Translations under genes and position numbers: made by a program | The notes under the pieces: generated by a model | Seen by the model: the letters and a program-made list of their open reading frames with translations, nothing else | Databases searched by the model: none | Told to the model about the DNA's origin: nothing | Part shown: in pieces, positions 25,420 to 35,865 of the stretch | How the letters are laid out: each line of letters opens with the position of its first letter | Numbering within the stretch: the stretch's first letter is position 1 | NCBI RefSeq assembly: GCF_025666195.1 | Contig: NZ_CP102592.1 | Location: forward strand, 1,178,001-1,242,000 | Source: Xanthomonas sp. CFBP 8443 | GTDB taxonomy: Bacteria; Pseudomonadota; Gammaproteobacteria; Xanthomonadales; Xanthomonadaceae | Reading direction: 5' to 3' | Length of the DNA stretch: 64,000 nucleotides

Positions 25420-25725
25420 CGATAGCGCCGGGTGCCCGGGTGGGTCGAGGCTGTCGGCTTCGCTCGTCGCGACTGAAGTCGCTCCCACAGGGGCTTGCGG
25501 CCGGGTGTTGAGGTATTGCAGAGAGACCTAGCCCTGATCGCCGTCCGTGGCGGTCCGCGGCTTCCTTGGTCGCGGCTGAAGCCGCTCCTACAGGGCGCAC
25601 GGTGGTGTGCGGCAGGGCTTCGATCCCCGACCGTGGTGCCAGTTGCCTTCAGTGCCGCAGATGCTTCGGCACTGCGCGCGGATGCTCCGGCTTGCGAAGT
25701 CTCACCGCAGGCACGCCGCGCTTAC
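25420..25725. other. Intergenic region with two solitary REP arms
   Basis: 306 bases between convergent genes. It holds one GTGGGAG-type REP (GTCGCGACTGAAGTCGCTCC from 25466) and one GTAGGAG-type REP (25569-25591, GTCGCGGCTGAAGCCGCTCC), both in the same orientation. No gene is seen. Confidence 0.7.
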
Positions 25726-26127
25726 TTACTTGAGCCAACCGGCCAGCTGCTCGCGGCTCAGGCGTCCGCGGCGTTGCGGGTCCAGCGCATCGAATTCGTC
25801 GGCCAGCGCCGGATTGGCTTGCGCCTCGGCGCGGCTGAGGTAGCCGTCGTGGTCGCTGTCCAGCGCGTCGAAGTCGATGCGGTAGTTGCCGACGACGCGG
25901 TCGGGCTGGATCGTGCGCACGGTGACCGGCGCTTCGCCCTGCGCGACGTCCAACCGCACCTGGTGGGTCACCTCGCCGCTGCTCAGCGGTTGCGACAGCA
26001 CGGCCGCCGGCACGTCGCGCAACGGTTCGGTGACGACGCTGGAAGTGGTTTTCAGGTTCTGCGCGGCGGCCGGGCCGATGGCGGCGGCGAGCAGGCCGGC
26101 GGCGAGGAAGGACGAACGGCAATGCAT
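25726..26127 (-). CDS. Exported EF-hand protein
   Basis: 133 residues from the ATG at 26127 (a GTG two codons earlier is also in frame). A signal peptide ends near AAAQ (about residue 23). The C-terminal half holds one complete EF-hand loop, DSDHDGYLSRAE, and one degenerate loop, DPQRRGRLSREQ, in which the last coordinating Glu is Gln. Calcium binding in the periplasm is likely at the first site only. No partner gene is apparent. Confidence 0.82.
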   Translation of the reverse strand: MHCRSSFLAAGLLAAAIGPAAAQNLKTTSSVVTEPLRDVPAAVLSQPLSSGEVTHQVRLDVAQGEAPVTVRTIQPDRVVGNYRIDFDALDSDHDGYLSRAEAQANPALADEFDALDPQRRGRLSREQLAGWLK

Positions 26128-26174
26128 GGACACAACGGACTCCGATGGTTCGAATGATGGACGGTGCGGCAGGT

Positions 26175-26897
26175 TCAGCCGGGGATGAACGGGAACGCCA
26201 GTTTCAGCAATCCCTTCAGCCCGCCCTCGGCGGTGCTGGCGATGGCCTTGGCGCCGAGGCTGTTGAGCGCGCGGCGCACATCCTCCCAGCGTAGCTTGCC
26301 CACGTCCTTCTTCAACAGGTCGGCCACTTCCTCGGCGGTCGGGGTGAGCTTCTCCAGCTCGCGCACCACCTTCTCCGGCTCCGGCTGCAGGTAGCCCCAG
26401 CGCTCGGCGATCTTCAGCAAGGTGTCGAAGCGCACCGCGACCACGTCGCGGTTGCGTTCGTACACCGGCATCGCGCCGACGTCGACGATCGCCTGCTCGA
26501 AGCGCTGCTGGTCGTCCGGATGCTCGATGCGGATCGCCAGGAAGCCTTCCTTCTTGCTGCGTTCGCTGACGTGCTTGGCCCCCGCGCGCAGGTTGTCCTC
26601 GGTGAGCACGGTGGCCACGATGCGCTCCAGCGCCGCGTCGCCGTCCTCGGGCACCAGCGCGCGCCAGCGCGCGTAGCCGTCGCGGCGCAGCCCCTTCACC
26701 TTGGCCGGGGTCACCCGCAGGCGCAGCGCCACCGCGTTGTTGGAATCGCTGCGCGAGATCGCGCCGTCGCGTTCCAGCAATACGAAGATCAGCAACTCCA
26801 GGTCGCGCTTGGTCAGCGACTGGAAGCCTTGCAGCAGGGTCAGGCGCAGGAATTCGTCGGCAAAGCCGGCCGGGTCTTTCAGTTCGATCGGCTGCAT
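26175..26897 (-). CDS. Conserved protein of unknown function
   Basis: 240 residues, no signal peptide and no clear family that I recognise. The N-terminal half is helical (FADEFLRLTLLQGFQSLTKR and DLELLIFVLLERDGAI) and looks like a winged-helix or other nucleic-acid-binding fold with several basic residues (VTPAKVKGLRRDGYARWRAL). The centre has alternating strands and helices. The C-terminus ends in a hydrophobic, glycine-rich stretch (GGLKGLLKLAFPFIPG) that could contact a membrane. It stands alone between the EF-hand gene and a divergent oxidoreductase. Confidence 0.7.
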   Translation of the reverse strand: MQPIELKDPAGFADEFLRLTLLQGFQSLTKRDLELLIFVLLERDGAISRSDSNNAVALRLRVTPAKVKGLRRDGYARWRALVPEDGDAALERIVATVLTEDNLRAGAKHVSERSKKEGFLAIRIEHPDDQQRFEQAIVDVGAMPVYERNRDVVAVRFDTLLKIAERWGYLQPEPEKVVRELEKLTPTAEEVADLLKKDVGKLRWEDVRRALNSLGAKAIASTAEGGLKGLLKLAFPFIPG

Positions 26898-27218
26898 GTG
26901 TGCGGCCCTCCAGTCAGTGCAGGCAGGATGCCCGACGGCGATTGCGCGGACTGAGACGGCGATGCGATGCGCATCCCATCGGCATTCTAGGGCCTTCGGG
27001 TTGCCGTGTCCGGCGTCTCCGGCGGCCAGTGCGAGCCGGCAGCGACGCGGTGCCGGTGGTGGAGAAGACGACCGGTTTGGGTGGGGTGGCGCGCTCCGGT
27101 GCGAAGCAGGTAGGCCGGGGTGCCAGACGCGCCGGCGGCAACGAGATAGCGCTCACATCGCCGCGCGGTGGATGCGTTAAGGTTTCGGCACTTCGTATCC
27201 GCCATCAGGGAGATCCGC
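26898..27218. other. Divergent intergenic region
   Basis: 321 bases between the unknown protein gene (minus) and the Gfo/Idh/MocA gene (plus). It must hold both promoters, but I could not pick out convincing -35/-10 pairs. An AGGGAGA ribosome binding site precedes 27219. Confidence 0.4.
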
Positions 27219-28334
27219 ATGTCGCTGTCGTCGCCGAGTCGTCGCCGTCTCCTGCTCGCCGGGTTGTCCGGGGCGGGCGCAGGGCTGTTGGGATCGCCGC
27301 TGTGGGCGGCCACGCGCGGCAAGCGCAACAAGCCGCTGGGGGTGGCGCTGGTCGGCCTGGGCGACTACGCCAGCAACCGCCTGGCGCCCGGCCTGGCATT
27401 GACCCAGCACTGCCGGCTGGCCGGCATCGTCACCGGCTCGCCGCACAAGATTCCGCAGTGGCAGGCGCGCCATCGCATTCCCGATCGCAACGTCTACAGC
27501 TACGACGATCTGGAGCGCATCGCCGACAACCCGGACATCGACGTGGTCTACGTGGTCACGCCGACCCATCTGCACGCGCCGCTGACCCTGCGCGCGGCCG
27601 CCGCCGGCAAGCACGTGTGGTGCGAGAAGCCGATGGCGATGCATGCCGACGAGGCGCAGTCGATGATCGCGGCCTGCGCCCGCAACAAGGTGCGGCTGAG
27701 CATCGGCTACCGCATGCAGCACGAGCCGAACACGCGGCGAATCATCGCGCTGGCCGGCGAGCGCCCGTTCGGCGCGATGCGCACCGTGCGCGCCGAGGCC
27801 GGCTACGACGGCTACCACGACACCGATCCGGCGCAGCGGCCTTGGCGGCTGCGCGCGCAATTCGGCGGCGGGGCGATGTACGACATGGGCGTGTACTCGC
27901 TCAACGCGGCGCGCTACACGGTCGGCGCCGAGCCGCTGGCGGTCAGCGCCACGCGCAGCACCGAGCGCCCGGCGCTGTTCGACGAGGTCGACGAGCACAT
28001 GCAGTTCAAGCTGGAATTCCCGCACGAGGTGCTCGCCGACTGCGCCACCAGCTTCGGCCGCACCATGAACCGGCTGCGCGCCGAGTGCGAGCGCGGCTGG
28101 TACGAACTGGCGCCGTTCCAGAGCTACGACGGCATCCGCGGCAGCGCCAGCGACGGCCGCGTGTTCGACGCCAAGGTGCGCCACCAGCAGGCGCTGCAGA
28201 TGGACGAGGACGCGCTGGCGATCCTCGACGGCACGCCGATGCGCGCGCCGGGCGAGGAAGGCCTGCGCGACATGCGGGTGATCGATGCGATCCACCGCTC
28301 GGCGCGCGAGGGCGGCAAGCGGATCGTGCTGTAG
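27219..28334 (+). CDS. Tat-exported Gfo/Idh/MocA-family oxidoreductase
   Basis: 371 residues. The N-terminus SPSRRRLLLAGLSGAGAGLL is a twin-arginine signal, consistent with export of a folded NADP-bound enzyme, as in glucose-fructose oxidoreductase of Zymomonas. The Rossmann motif is VALVGLGDYA near residues 43-52, and the family motif CEKPMAMH carries the conserved lysine. The C-terminal alpha/beta domain has GGGAMYDMGVY. A start at 27168 would hide the Tat signal behind extra residues, so 27219 is preferred. The sugar substrate is unknown. Confidence 0.9.
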   Translation: MSLSSPSRRRLLLAGLSGAGAGLLGSPLWAATRGKRNKPLGVALVGLGDYASNRLAPGLALTQHCRLAGIVTGSPHKIPQWQARHRIPDRNVYSYDDLERIADNPDIDVVYVVTPTHLHAPLTLRAAAAGKHVWCEKPMAMHADEAQSMIAACARNKVRLSIGYRMQHEPNTRRIIALAGERPFGAMRTVRAEAGYDGYHDTDPAQRPWRLRAQFGGGAMYDMGVYSLNAARYTVGAEPLAVSATRSTERPALFDEVDEHMQFKLEFPHEVLADCATSFGRTMNRLRAECERGWYELAPFQSYDGIRGSASDGRVFDAKVRHQQALQMDEDALAILDGTPMRAPGEEGLRDMRVIDAIHRSAREGGKRIVL

Positions 28335-28398
28335 CTGGGGCGACGGCGGGCTCGCAGCCGGGCCGCCGCGTCGCTTGCGGCATGCACGGAGGATTTTT

Positions 28399-28464
28399 GT
28401 GGGAGTGACTTCAGTCGCGACGGGCTCTACCGGTGAAGCCCGTCGCGACTGAAGTCGCTCCCAC
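28399..28464. repeat. REPIN (GTGGGAG type)
   Basis: Arms GTGGGAGTGACTTCAGTCGC (start 28399) and its near-perfect inverse ending CTCCCAC (28464), around CTCTACCGGTGAAGCC. It lies between convergent genes. One arm has GTGAC where the partner has GTCGC, a single unpaired change. Confidence 0.9.
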
Positions 28465-28560
28465 AACCACCGCGCCAGCTGGAAGCATCCGAGCCGGGAT
28501 GTTCATAGAAGCCTCGGTGGACGCCTTGTAGCGAAGCTATCGCGCGACCTGCGCAGCGCC

Positions 28561-29610
28561 TCAGAGCGACATCGCCAGCACGGTGATCTCTTCGCGGTCG
28601 TGGTACAGCTGCTTGGCGCGGATCTGCAGCGGCCGATCGGCGCGCTCGGCGAACAGGTCCAGGCACAGCTGGGTCTCGTCCCAGCGCTTCTTCATCGGCA
28701 GCTTGAGGTTGAAGATCGCGTGCCGGCACCAGCCTTCGCGGAACCAGGTGCCCATGCGCTCGGCGACGCGGCGCGGCTGCTCGACCATGTCGCAGACCAT
28801 CCAGTCCAGCGCCTGCGGCGGCTTCCAGTGGAAACCGTCGGCGCGCAAGTGATCGACCAGGCCGCTGTCGAGCACGTGCTGGCGCAGCGGGCCGTTGTCG
28901 ACGCTGGTCACGTGCAGGTGCTGGCGGGTCAGCACCCAGGTCCAGCCGCCGGGTGCGGCGCCCAGGTCGGCCGCGCGCATGCCGGGCTTGAGCAGCGCCT
29001 CGCGCTCTTCCGGCGCCAGCAGCGCCAGCAGCGCTTCTTCCAGCTTCAGCGCCGAGCGCGACGGCGCCTCCGACAGCAGTTTCAGGCGCGGGATGCCCAG
29101 CGGCCATGGTGCGCTGTCGTCGCTGTCGGCGATGGCCAGCAAGGCGTGGGTGCCGGCGAGGAAGCACACGTGCAGGCGCGGCAGTTTCGGCTGCGGCTTG
29201 TCGCTGAGCAGGCCGGCCTTGCGCAGCGCCGGGCGCAGCGCGTTGCCGAAGCTGCGCGCCAGGCCCGACAGCTGCTTGCCTTCGTCCGAATCCGGATGCT
29301 CGACCCACAGGTCGCCGAAGCGGCCCTGTCCGGCCAGCGCCTGCAGCATCGGCGCGATCCGGTCGCTGGGATCCAGCTCGCGCAGCTCGGCCAGCAGGCG
29401 CAGTTTCTGCCGCGCGAAGATCAGCCCGCGCCACGGCAGCGCGCGCGGCGGCAGGGCCGTCTCGCAGACCAGCAGCGCGTAGCCGCTGTTGCGTTCGGTG
29501 CGCGCATAGGCCGGCAGGCCGGCGCGCACGGCGCGGTCGTTGAGTTCGGCCGCCAGTTCGGGCTCGAAGCCTTGCCGGCAGTAGCACAGCAGGCCGTTCA
29601 GGGAGGACAT
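28561..29610 (-). CDS. rlmM: 23S rRNA (cytidine2498-2'-O)-methyltransferase
   Basis: 349 residues. Methylates the 2'-hydroxyl of C2498 in the peptidyl transferase region. An N-terminal THUMP-like domain (about 1-170) precedes a RrmJ-type methyltransferase domain with SAM motif AADLGAAPGGWTWVL, the acidic VTSVDNG, and the catalytic set including DWMVCDMVEQP and FNLKLPMKKRW. Length fits the family (about 360). The ATG is preceded by GGAGG-like sequence. It is followed by the deaminase gene's strand-mates but separated by 25 bases from the deaminase start region upstream. Confidence 0.95.
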   Translation of the reverse strand: MSSLNGLLCYCRQGFEPELAAELNDRAVRAGLPAYARTERNSGYALLVCETALPPRALPWRGLIFARQKLRLLAELRELDPSDRIAPMLQALAGQGRFGDLWVEHPDSDEGKQLSGLARSFGNALRPALRKAGLLSDKPQPKLPRLHVCFLAGTHALLAIADSDDSAPWPLGIPRLKLLSEAPSRSALKLEEALLALLAPEEREALLKPGMRAADLGAAPGGWTWVLTRQHLHVTSVDNGPLRQHVLDSGLVDHLRADGFHWKPPQALDWMVCDMVEQPRRVAERMGTWFREGWCRHAIFNLKLPMKKRWDETQLCLDLFAERADRPLQIRAKQLYHDREEITVLAMSL

Positions 29611-29634
29611 GGATGAAGCCTTCGCCGGGCGGCG

Positions 29635-30195
29635 TCAGTAGCGGGGGCTGTCGAGTTCGCCGTAGCGGCGCAGCACGGCGCAGGCGGCATCACGATGCAG
29701 GCCGCGCACCACGTCGATGCCGCGGCGTTCGAGTTCGCCGATCCAGTCCGCCGGCAGCGGGCCTTCGTCGAACGGGGTCAACGCCATCACGTCTTCGGCG
29801 CTGGCGCCGATCAGCAGCCGGTCGATGCCGGCCCAGATGGTCGCGCCATAGCACTGGCAGCACGGCTGCGCCGAGGTCGCCAGGGTCACCGGCGCCAGCG
29901 CCGCATTCAGGCGCGGGGTCTGCAGGCGCTGCTGGGCGAGCATGTAGGCCATGTTCTCGGCATGCGCCAGCGAGGTGTTCTGCGGCACCACCCGGTTCAC
30001 CCCGACCGAGATGATGCGATGGTCCGGGCCGAACACGGCGGCGCCGAACGGGCCGCCGCTGCCGGCTTCCACGTTCAATCGCGACAGTTCCACCGCCAGC
30101 GCCACCTTGTCGGCATCGCCGGGATAGACGGCCTGCGGGTCGACCGCGTCGTGGATCCAGGCGGGCAGGGTGAGGTGGACTTGCGCGTAGAGCAT
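29635..30195 (-). CDS. Nucleoside/guanine deaminase-like zinc enzyme
   Basis: 186 residues of the cytidine/deoxycytidylate deaminase fold. The zinc site is clear: HAE in LAHAENMAY and PCCQC in SAQPCCQCYGATIWAG, with the glutamate as proton shuttle. The wider pattern (GGPFGAAV near 48-55, HAENMA) resembles guanine deaminase or tRNA-specific deaminase relatives. The exact substrate is uncertain. The start overlaps the stop of the Cys-rich lipoprotein gene. Confidence 0.88.
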   Translation of the reverse strand: MLYAQVHLTLPAWIHDAVDPQAVYPGDADKVALAVELSRLNVEAGSGGPFGAAVFGPDHRIISVGVNRVVPQNTSLAHAENMAYMLAQQRLQTPRLNAALAPVTLATSAQPCCQCYGATIWAGIDRLLIGASAEDVMALTPFDEGPLPADWIGELERRGIDVVRGLHRDAACAVLRRYGELDSPRY

Positions 30196-30575
30196 CAGCG
30201 GACGGGTTCGGCAGGCTGGGGGGCGCGCAGTGTATCGGCTTGCGCGCCCTGGGCGCTGCATTGCCCGGCCACGCACTGGCAGCCGACGATCGCGCGCGAG
30301 CCGCACACGCTCATGCGGCCGCTGGCCTGGCATTGCGCCATCACGCCCTGCGGATCGGTCGGGCTGTCGCGGTTGACGCAGGCCGGCATCGCGCCGCAGC
30401 AGTTGCCGACGTTCTTGACCGTGCAGTCGGCGTCGCTGCGGCAGCTAGTGTCGACCTTCACCGGCAGACCGGGCGCGGCGGCCTTGGCGCCTTCGCTGCG
30501 GGCGCATCCGCTGAACACGAGGGTGCCGGCGAACAGGCACAGGCAGCACAGCAACAGCGCGAGACGACTGGACAT
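30195..30575 (-). CDS. Small cysteine-rich lipoprotein
   Basis: 126 residues. Lipoprotein signal with lipobox VFSGC near residue 24. The mature part has about eight further cysteines, including DTSCRSDADCTVKNVGNCCG and VGCQCVAGQC, suggesting a disulfide-stabilised periplasmic or surface domain. I do not recognise a family with a known role. The stop overlaps the deaminase start (ATGA), so the two are coupled, which is odd for a lipoprotein and a cytosolic enzyme. Confidence 0.8.
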   Translation of the reverse strand: MSSRLALLLCCLCLFAGTLVFSGCARSEGAKAAAPGLPVKVDTSCRSDADCTVKNVGNCCGAMPACVNRDSPTDPQGVMAQCQASGRMSVCGSRAIVGCQCVAGQCSAQGAQADTLRAPQPAEPVR

Positions 30576-30596
30576 GGCGACCTTCCTGGCGAGAGA

Positions 30597-30626
30597 CCGC
30601 GGCCATGGTAGCGCGCATGGCCGCGG
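30597..30626 (-). terminator. 11-bp perfect hairpin between two lipoprotein genes
   Basis: CCGCGGCCATG (30597-30607) and CATGGCCGCGG (30616-30626) pair perfectly around an 8-base loop. It begins 11 bases past the STN lipoprotein stop. There is no T tract, so it may be a weak terminator or an mRNA-stabilising stem. Confidence 0.5.
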
Positions 30627-30636
30627 CGCCGGCAAC

Positions 30637-31014
30637 TCAGCGGCGAGCGACCGCGATCGTATCGGCGCTTTCCTGGGTGATCTGGAGCGCGGTGCCGTCG
30701 ATCGCCTGGTGGATCGCCCGGCGGATGCTGACCCGGCCCTTCACCGCATTGACCTGCAGCGGCGACAGCGACGGATCGTCGTAGACGATGCCGCAGCCGG
30801 TGGCGTGGGCCAGCTGTTGCGCGGTTTCGTCGAAGCGCGCGGCGGGCAGGTCGTAGGCATGGTCGGGCATTGCGTCGCACTTGCCGGGCGTCGCTGCCGG
30901 CGCAGGCGCGGCAGCGGCGGGGTGCGAGGGGGCCGAAGACGGCGCCATGTCGCAGCCGGTGAGCAGGACGATCAGGGCGAGGCCGCTGCAGGAAGCGCGG
31001 AAGGCGGCGGGCAT
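30637..31014 (-). CDS. STN-domain lipoprotein
   Basis: 125 residues. Lipobox LLTGC near residue 21, then an Ala/Pro-rich linker and a single secretin/TonB short N-terminal (STN) domain (about 50-120): YDLPAARFDETAQQLAHATG, VNAVKGRVSIRRAIHQAIDG and TALQITQ. STN domains normally sit at the front of TonB-dependent receptors or secretins and contact a signalling partner. As a stand-alone lipoprotein its function is unknown. Confidence 0.82.
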   Translation of the reverse strand: MPAAFRASCSGLALIVLLTGCDMAPSSAPSHPAAAAPAPAATPGKCDAMPDHAYDLPAARFDETAQQLAHATGCGIVYDDPSLSPLQVNAVKGRVSIRRAIHQAIDGTALQITQESADTIAVARR

Positions 31015-31065
31015 GCGGAACCTCCTGATGCTGGGAAGCGAGCTCCGCAGTCTAGGCAGCGCGCC

Positions 31066-32019
31066 TTAACCCAATGTTGCATCGGCCTTGCGCACCTGCG
31101 GCGGCGCGTGCAGCCAGGCGCACCACAGCACGCCGACCAGCAGGCAGGCGATCGCCAAGGCTTCCAGCGGCGTAGGCCAGCGCGCTTCCCACAGGAAACC
31201 GTAGAGCAGCGCGAACACGGTTTCGAACACGATCATCTGCCCGACCAGGGTCAGCGGCAGCAGCCGGCTGGCGCGATTCCAGCAGGCGTTGCCGATGACC
31301 GAGGCGAACACGCCCAGCACGATCGCCACGCCCCAGAACCGCGCCCAGTCCGCCGCCGCGTGTCCGCCGTCGAACGCGAACGCGGGGATCGCCAGGGCCA
31401 GTGCCAATGCGCTGGTGACCACGCCGGTGAGCAGCGACCAGTCGCGCCCGGAGATGTCGGGGCGGCGCGAAAGCCAGCGCGCATTGTTGACCGAGTACGC
31501 CGCCCAGCACGCCAGCGCACCCACCGCGCAGGCCAGTCCGGCTGCACGCGTGCCGACGCTGGTCTGCGCGGTGTGGGTGTCGCCCAGCGTCTGCACCGCC
31601 ACCAGCGCCACCCCGAGCACGCACAGCGCACACGGCGCCGCCAGCCGGCGCAGCCGCATCGCCCCGGCCGCGCGCGAACCGAGCACCGTGACCACCGCCG
31701 GCAGCAGGCCGATGATCAGCGCAGTGGCCGCGCCGCCGGCCCACTGCACCGCGCTGCCCAGCAGCACGTAGTAGACGATGTTGCCGAGCAGGCTCAGCCG
31801 CAGCAGCGCCCACCATTCCGGTGCGCCGAGCGCGCCGGTGGCGGCGCGCCAGCGCGGCGCGAGCACCAGCAAGGCCACCGCGCCGTAGGCCAGGTAGCGC
31901 GACACCGACAGCTGCAGCGGCGAGAACCCGGCGAGCAGCTGCGGGGCCAGGAACACCAGTCCCCACAACGCGCCCGCGGCGATGCCGCTGCCCACTCCCG
32001 CCCACAAACGCTCACGCAT
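31066..32019 (-). CDS. EamA-family (DMT superfamily) transporter
   Basis: 317 residues with ten predicted membrane helices in two EamA repeats: the first starts GIAAGALWGLVFLAPQLLAG, the second near GLACAVGALACWAAYSVNNA. A probable small-molecule exporter (amino acids or metabolites) in the inner membrane. The start at 32019 is chosen because upstream residues are not hydrophobic or family-like. An AraC-type regulator gene lies 70 bases upstream on the same strand and may control it. Confidence 0.9.
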   Translation of the reverse strand: MRERLWAGVGSGIAAGALWGLVFLAPQLLAGFSPLQLSVSRYLAYGAVALLVLAPRWRAATGALGAPEWWALLRLSLLGNIVYYVLLGSAVQWAGGAATALIIGLLPAVVTVLGSRAAGAMRLRRLAAPCALCVLGVALVAVQTLGDTHTAQTSVGTRAAGLACAVGALACWAAYSVNNARWLSRRPDISGRDWSLLTGVVTSALALALAIPAFAFDGGHAAADWARFWGVAIVLGVFASVIGNACWNRASRLLPLTLVGQMIVFETVFALLYGFLWEARWPTPLEALAIACLLVGVLWCAWLHAPPQVRKADATLG

Positions 32020-32089
32020 GCCGTCTCGTTCCCATCCGGTTCGTACCGCGCCAGCATGGCCTGCGCATGCCACCGCGGCTTGTCCCAGG

Positions 32090-32827
32090 CTACTGTTCCG
32101 GCGACGCGGGCGGGGCGCGATGGCGCCGGCGATAGGCGGCGGGGGTTTGCCCGGTCGCACGGCGTAGCGCGCGGGTCAGTGCGCTCTGGTCGGCATAGCC
32201 GCTGTCCAGCGCCAGCTGCGCGATCGGTTGCGCGCCATGCGCCAGTTGCCGGCGCACCCAGTCCAGCCGCCGTGCCGACAGCCAGTCCTGCGGCGTGCGC
32301 CCCAGCGCCTCGCGGAACAGCGCATGCAGGCGGCTCACGCTCAGGTGCGCCGTCTCCGCCATGCGTTGCACCGGCCACGGCTGGCCAGGCGCGTCCTCGA
32401 TGCGCCGGCACAAGGCCTGCAGCCGCGTCCACGAATGGCTGTGCCGGATGCGCAGCTGTTGCAGCGCCAGCGCGGCGCAGGCGTCGCGATCTGCAGCCTG
32501 CGCAGGATCGAGCGAGGCCAGCAGGCGCTGCAGATCCGGCGGCAGGTCGAGGAAGGGAGCGCGTTGCAGGCGCTCCAGCGCGGCGTCGTCGAACGCCGCC
32601 GTGGCGCAGTCCAGCACCAGGAAACGGTTGTCGCCGTGCGCCGATTGCGCGTGCCGCGTGTGCGGTGCGATGACGGCGGCACGGAACGCATCCAGGCGGC
32701 TGCCGCGTCCGCCGACCTCGATCTCCAGTTCGCCGCGCAGCGGCAGCACGATCTGCACGTGCGCGTGCTGGTGGGCACGGCCGTCGCGGCCGTAGCTGCG
32801 CAGGCTCAGGGTGGGTGCGGGCGACAT
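32090..32827 (-). CDS. AraC-family transcriptional regulator
   Basis: 245 residues. An N-terminal cupin sensor domain (HQHAHVQIVLPLRGELEIEV) is followed by two helix-turn-helix motifs at the C-terminus: MAETAHLSVSRLHALFREAL and LDSGYADQSALTRALRRATG, with the typical TPAAYRR end. Arrangement next to the EamA exporter suggests local control of export, an inference. No operator could be defined. Confidence 0.92.
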   Translation of the reverse strand: MSPAPTLSLRSYGRDGRAHQHAHVQIVLPLRGELEIEVGGRGSRLDAFRAAVIAPHTRHAQSAHGDNRFLVLDCATAAFDDAALERLQRAPFLDLPPDLQRLLASLDPAQAADRDACAALALQQLRIRHSHSWTRLQALCRRIEDAPGQPWPVQRMAETAHLSVSRLHALFREALGRTPQDWLSARRLDWVRRQLAHGAQPIAQLALDSGYADQSALTRALRRATGQTPAAYRRRHRAPPASPEQ

Positions 32828-33015
32828 GGACGCTACGCTAGCGCGGCGGCGTGTCGCGGGGAAGGGCGACACCGGCTGCCGTCCGGGCGCCGCCGCGCCG
32901 CCTGCGGCCAGATGCAAGCATGTTGCAGTCCGCAAGCCGCGCCGGTGGCGCGGCAGCGATGGGCCGCGTGCCGGCCGCTACCGAGTAGCGGCAGGTGCGG
33001 CGCATGGTGCTCCCG

Positions 33016-34770
<1,755 letters not shown>

Positions 34771-34869
34771 GCGCGCTTCAGCAAATAAGTAGACAGCCAG
34801 TTTAGCCGAGCTGGCCGCTGGCCGCCCCGCCGCGTACGCTGCGGGTCCTTCCATGCGCGAGATCCCGTC

Positions 34870-35526
34870 ATGCCGCTTCCCCGTCTGGTCATCGGCGACA
34901 AGAACCTGTCCTCGTGGTCGTTGCGGCCATGGCTGCTGCTGCGGCACTTCGCGGTGCCGTTCGAGGAAGTGCCGCTGCCGCTGGATACGCCCGAGTTCGC
35001 CGAGTGCATCGGCACCTATTCGCCGACCGGGCGGGTGCCGGCGCTGTGGGACGGCGCACTGCAGATCTGGGATTCGCTGGCGATCTGCGAGTACGCCAAC
35101 GAGCGCTGGCTGGGCGGCCGCGGCTGGCCGGCCGACCTGGCGGTGCGGGCGCAGGCGCGCGCGGCGGCGTGCGAGATGCACTCCGGTTTCCTGGCGCTGC
35201 GCCGGCAGCTGCCGATGCAGGCCTGCCGCCGGCCCGACGGTTGCCGCTGGGACGCCGAGGCGCAGGAGGACATCGAGCGCATCGTGCAGCTGTGGGACAC
35301 GCTGCGCAGCGCGCATGGCGCCGGCGGCCCGTTCCTGTGCGGCGCGTTCGGCATCGTCGATGCGATGTTCGCGCCGGTGGCGGTGCGCTTCGCCGGCTAC
35401 GGCGTGGAGGTGCCGGCGCAGGCCGCGGAGTACCTGGCCGCACTGGAGGCCTTGCCGGCGCTGCGCGAATGGCGCGTCGGCGCGGCCGCCGAAGTCGCGC
35501 TTGCCGACGCCGCGGCGCGCGGCTGA
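34870..35526 (+). CDS. Glutathione S-transferase family protein
   Basis: 218 residues. The N-terminal thioredoxin-like domain has the putative catalytic serine in [10 protein letters not shown], the cis-proline GRVPAL, and the glutathione-binding WDSLAICEY. An all-helical C-terminal domain follows. This Ser-type variant resembles zeta/GstA-like or YfcF-like proteins. The substrate is unknown. A short DUF2007 gene starts 9 bases after its stop. Confidence 0.9.
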   Translation: MPLPRLVIGDKNLSSWSLRPWLLLRHFAVPFEEVPLPLDTPEFAECIGTYSPTGRVPALWDGALQIWDSLAICEYANERWLGGRGWPADLAVRAQARAAACEMHSGFLALRRQLPMQACRRPDGCRWDAEAQEDIERIVQLWDTLRSAHGAGGPFLCGAFGIVDAMFAPVAVRFAGYGVEVPAQAAEYLAALEALPALREWRVGAAAEVALADAAARG

Positions 35527-35535
35527 GGGCGGCCC

Positions 35536-35763
35536 ATGCAGATCGCCTATCGCGCCCAGCACCTGATCGATGCGCACCTGGCCAAGCATGCGCTGGAGGA
35601 TGCGGGCATCACCGCGTTCGTATTCGGCGAGGCGCTGCTCGGCGGCGCCGGCGAACTGCCGTTCGGCGTGGTGCAGGTATGCGTGGCCGACGAACTGCTG
35701 GAGAAGGCGCAGGCCGTGCTGATGACGCTGGGGTTGGGCGGGCAGGTGACGCGGGCGATGTAG
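35536..35763 (+). CDS. DUF2007-family small protein
   Basis: 75 residues, single domain: [20 protein letters not shown] followed by a beta-hairpin containing [18 protein letters not shown]2007 resembles the ACT/PII-like ferredoxin fold and is annotated as a putative signal-transducing protein. There is no direct evidence of function. Probably co-transcribed with the GST gene. Confidence 0.85.
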   Translation: MQIAYRAQHLIDAHLAKHALEDAGITAFVFGEALLGGAGELPFGVVQVCVADELLEKAQAVLMTLGLGGQVTRAM

Positions 35764-35774
35764 TTGAGGGGCCG

Positions 35775-35858
35775 GGATTTGAGATTGGGGATTGGGGATT
35801 CGAAAAAGCGGGCGTTACGTGCCGTTGCGAATCTCCAATTCCGAATCCCCAATCCCGG
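35775..35858. repeat. Iterated GGGATT palindromic element
   Basis: GGGATTGGGGATTCG (35788-35802) and CGAATCCCCAATCCC (35842-35856) form a perfect 15-bp inverted repeat, with a weaker outer pairing GCCGGGATT/AATCCCGG. The word GAAAAAGCG follows the left arm, as in the copy inside folA. It occupies the gap between convergent DUF2007 and response-regulator genes and may serve as a two-way terminator. Confidence 0.88.
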
Positions 35859-35865
35859 TCCCCAC

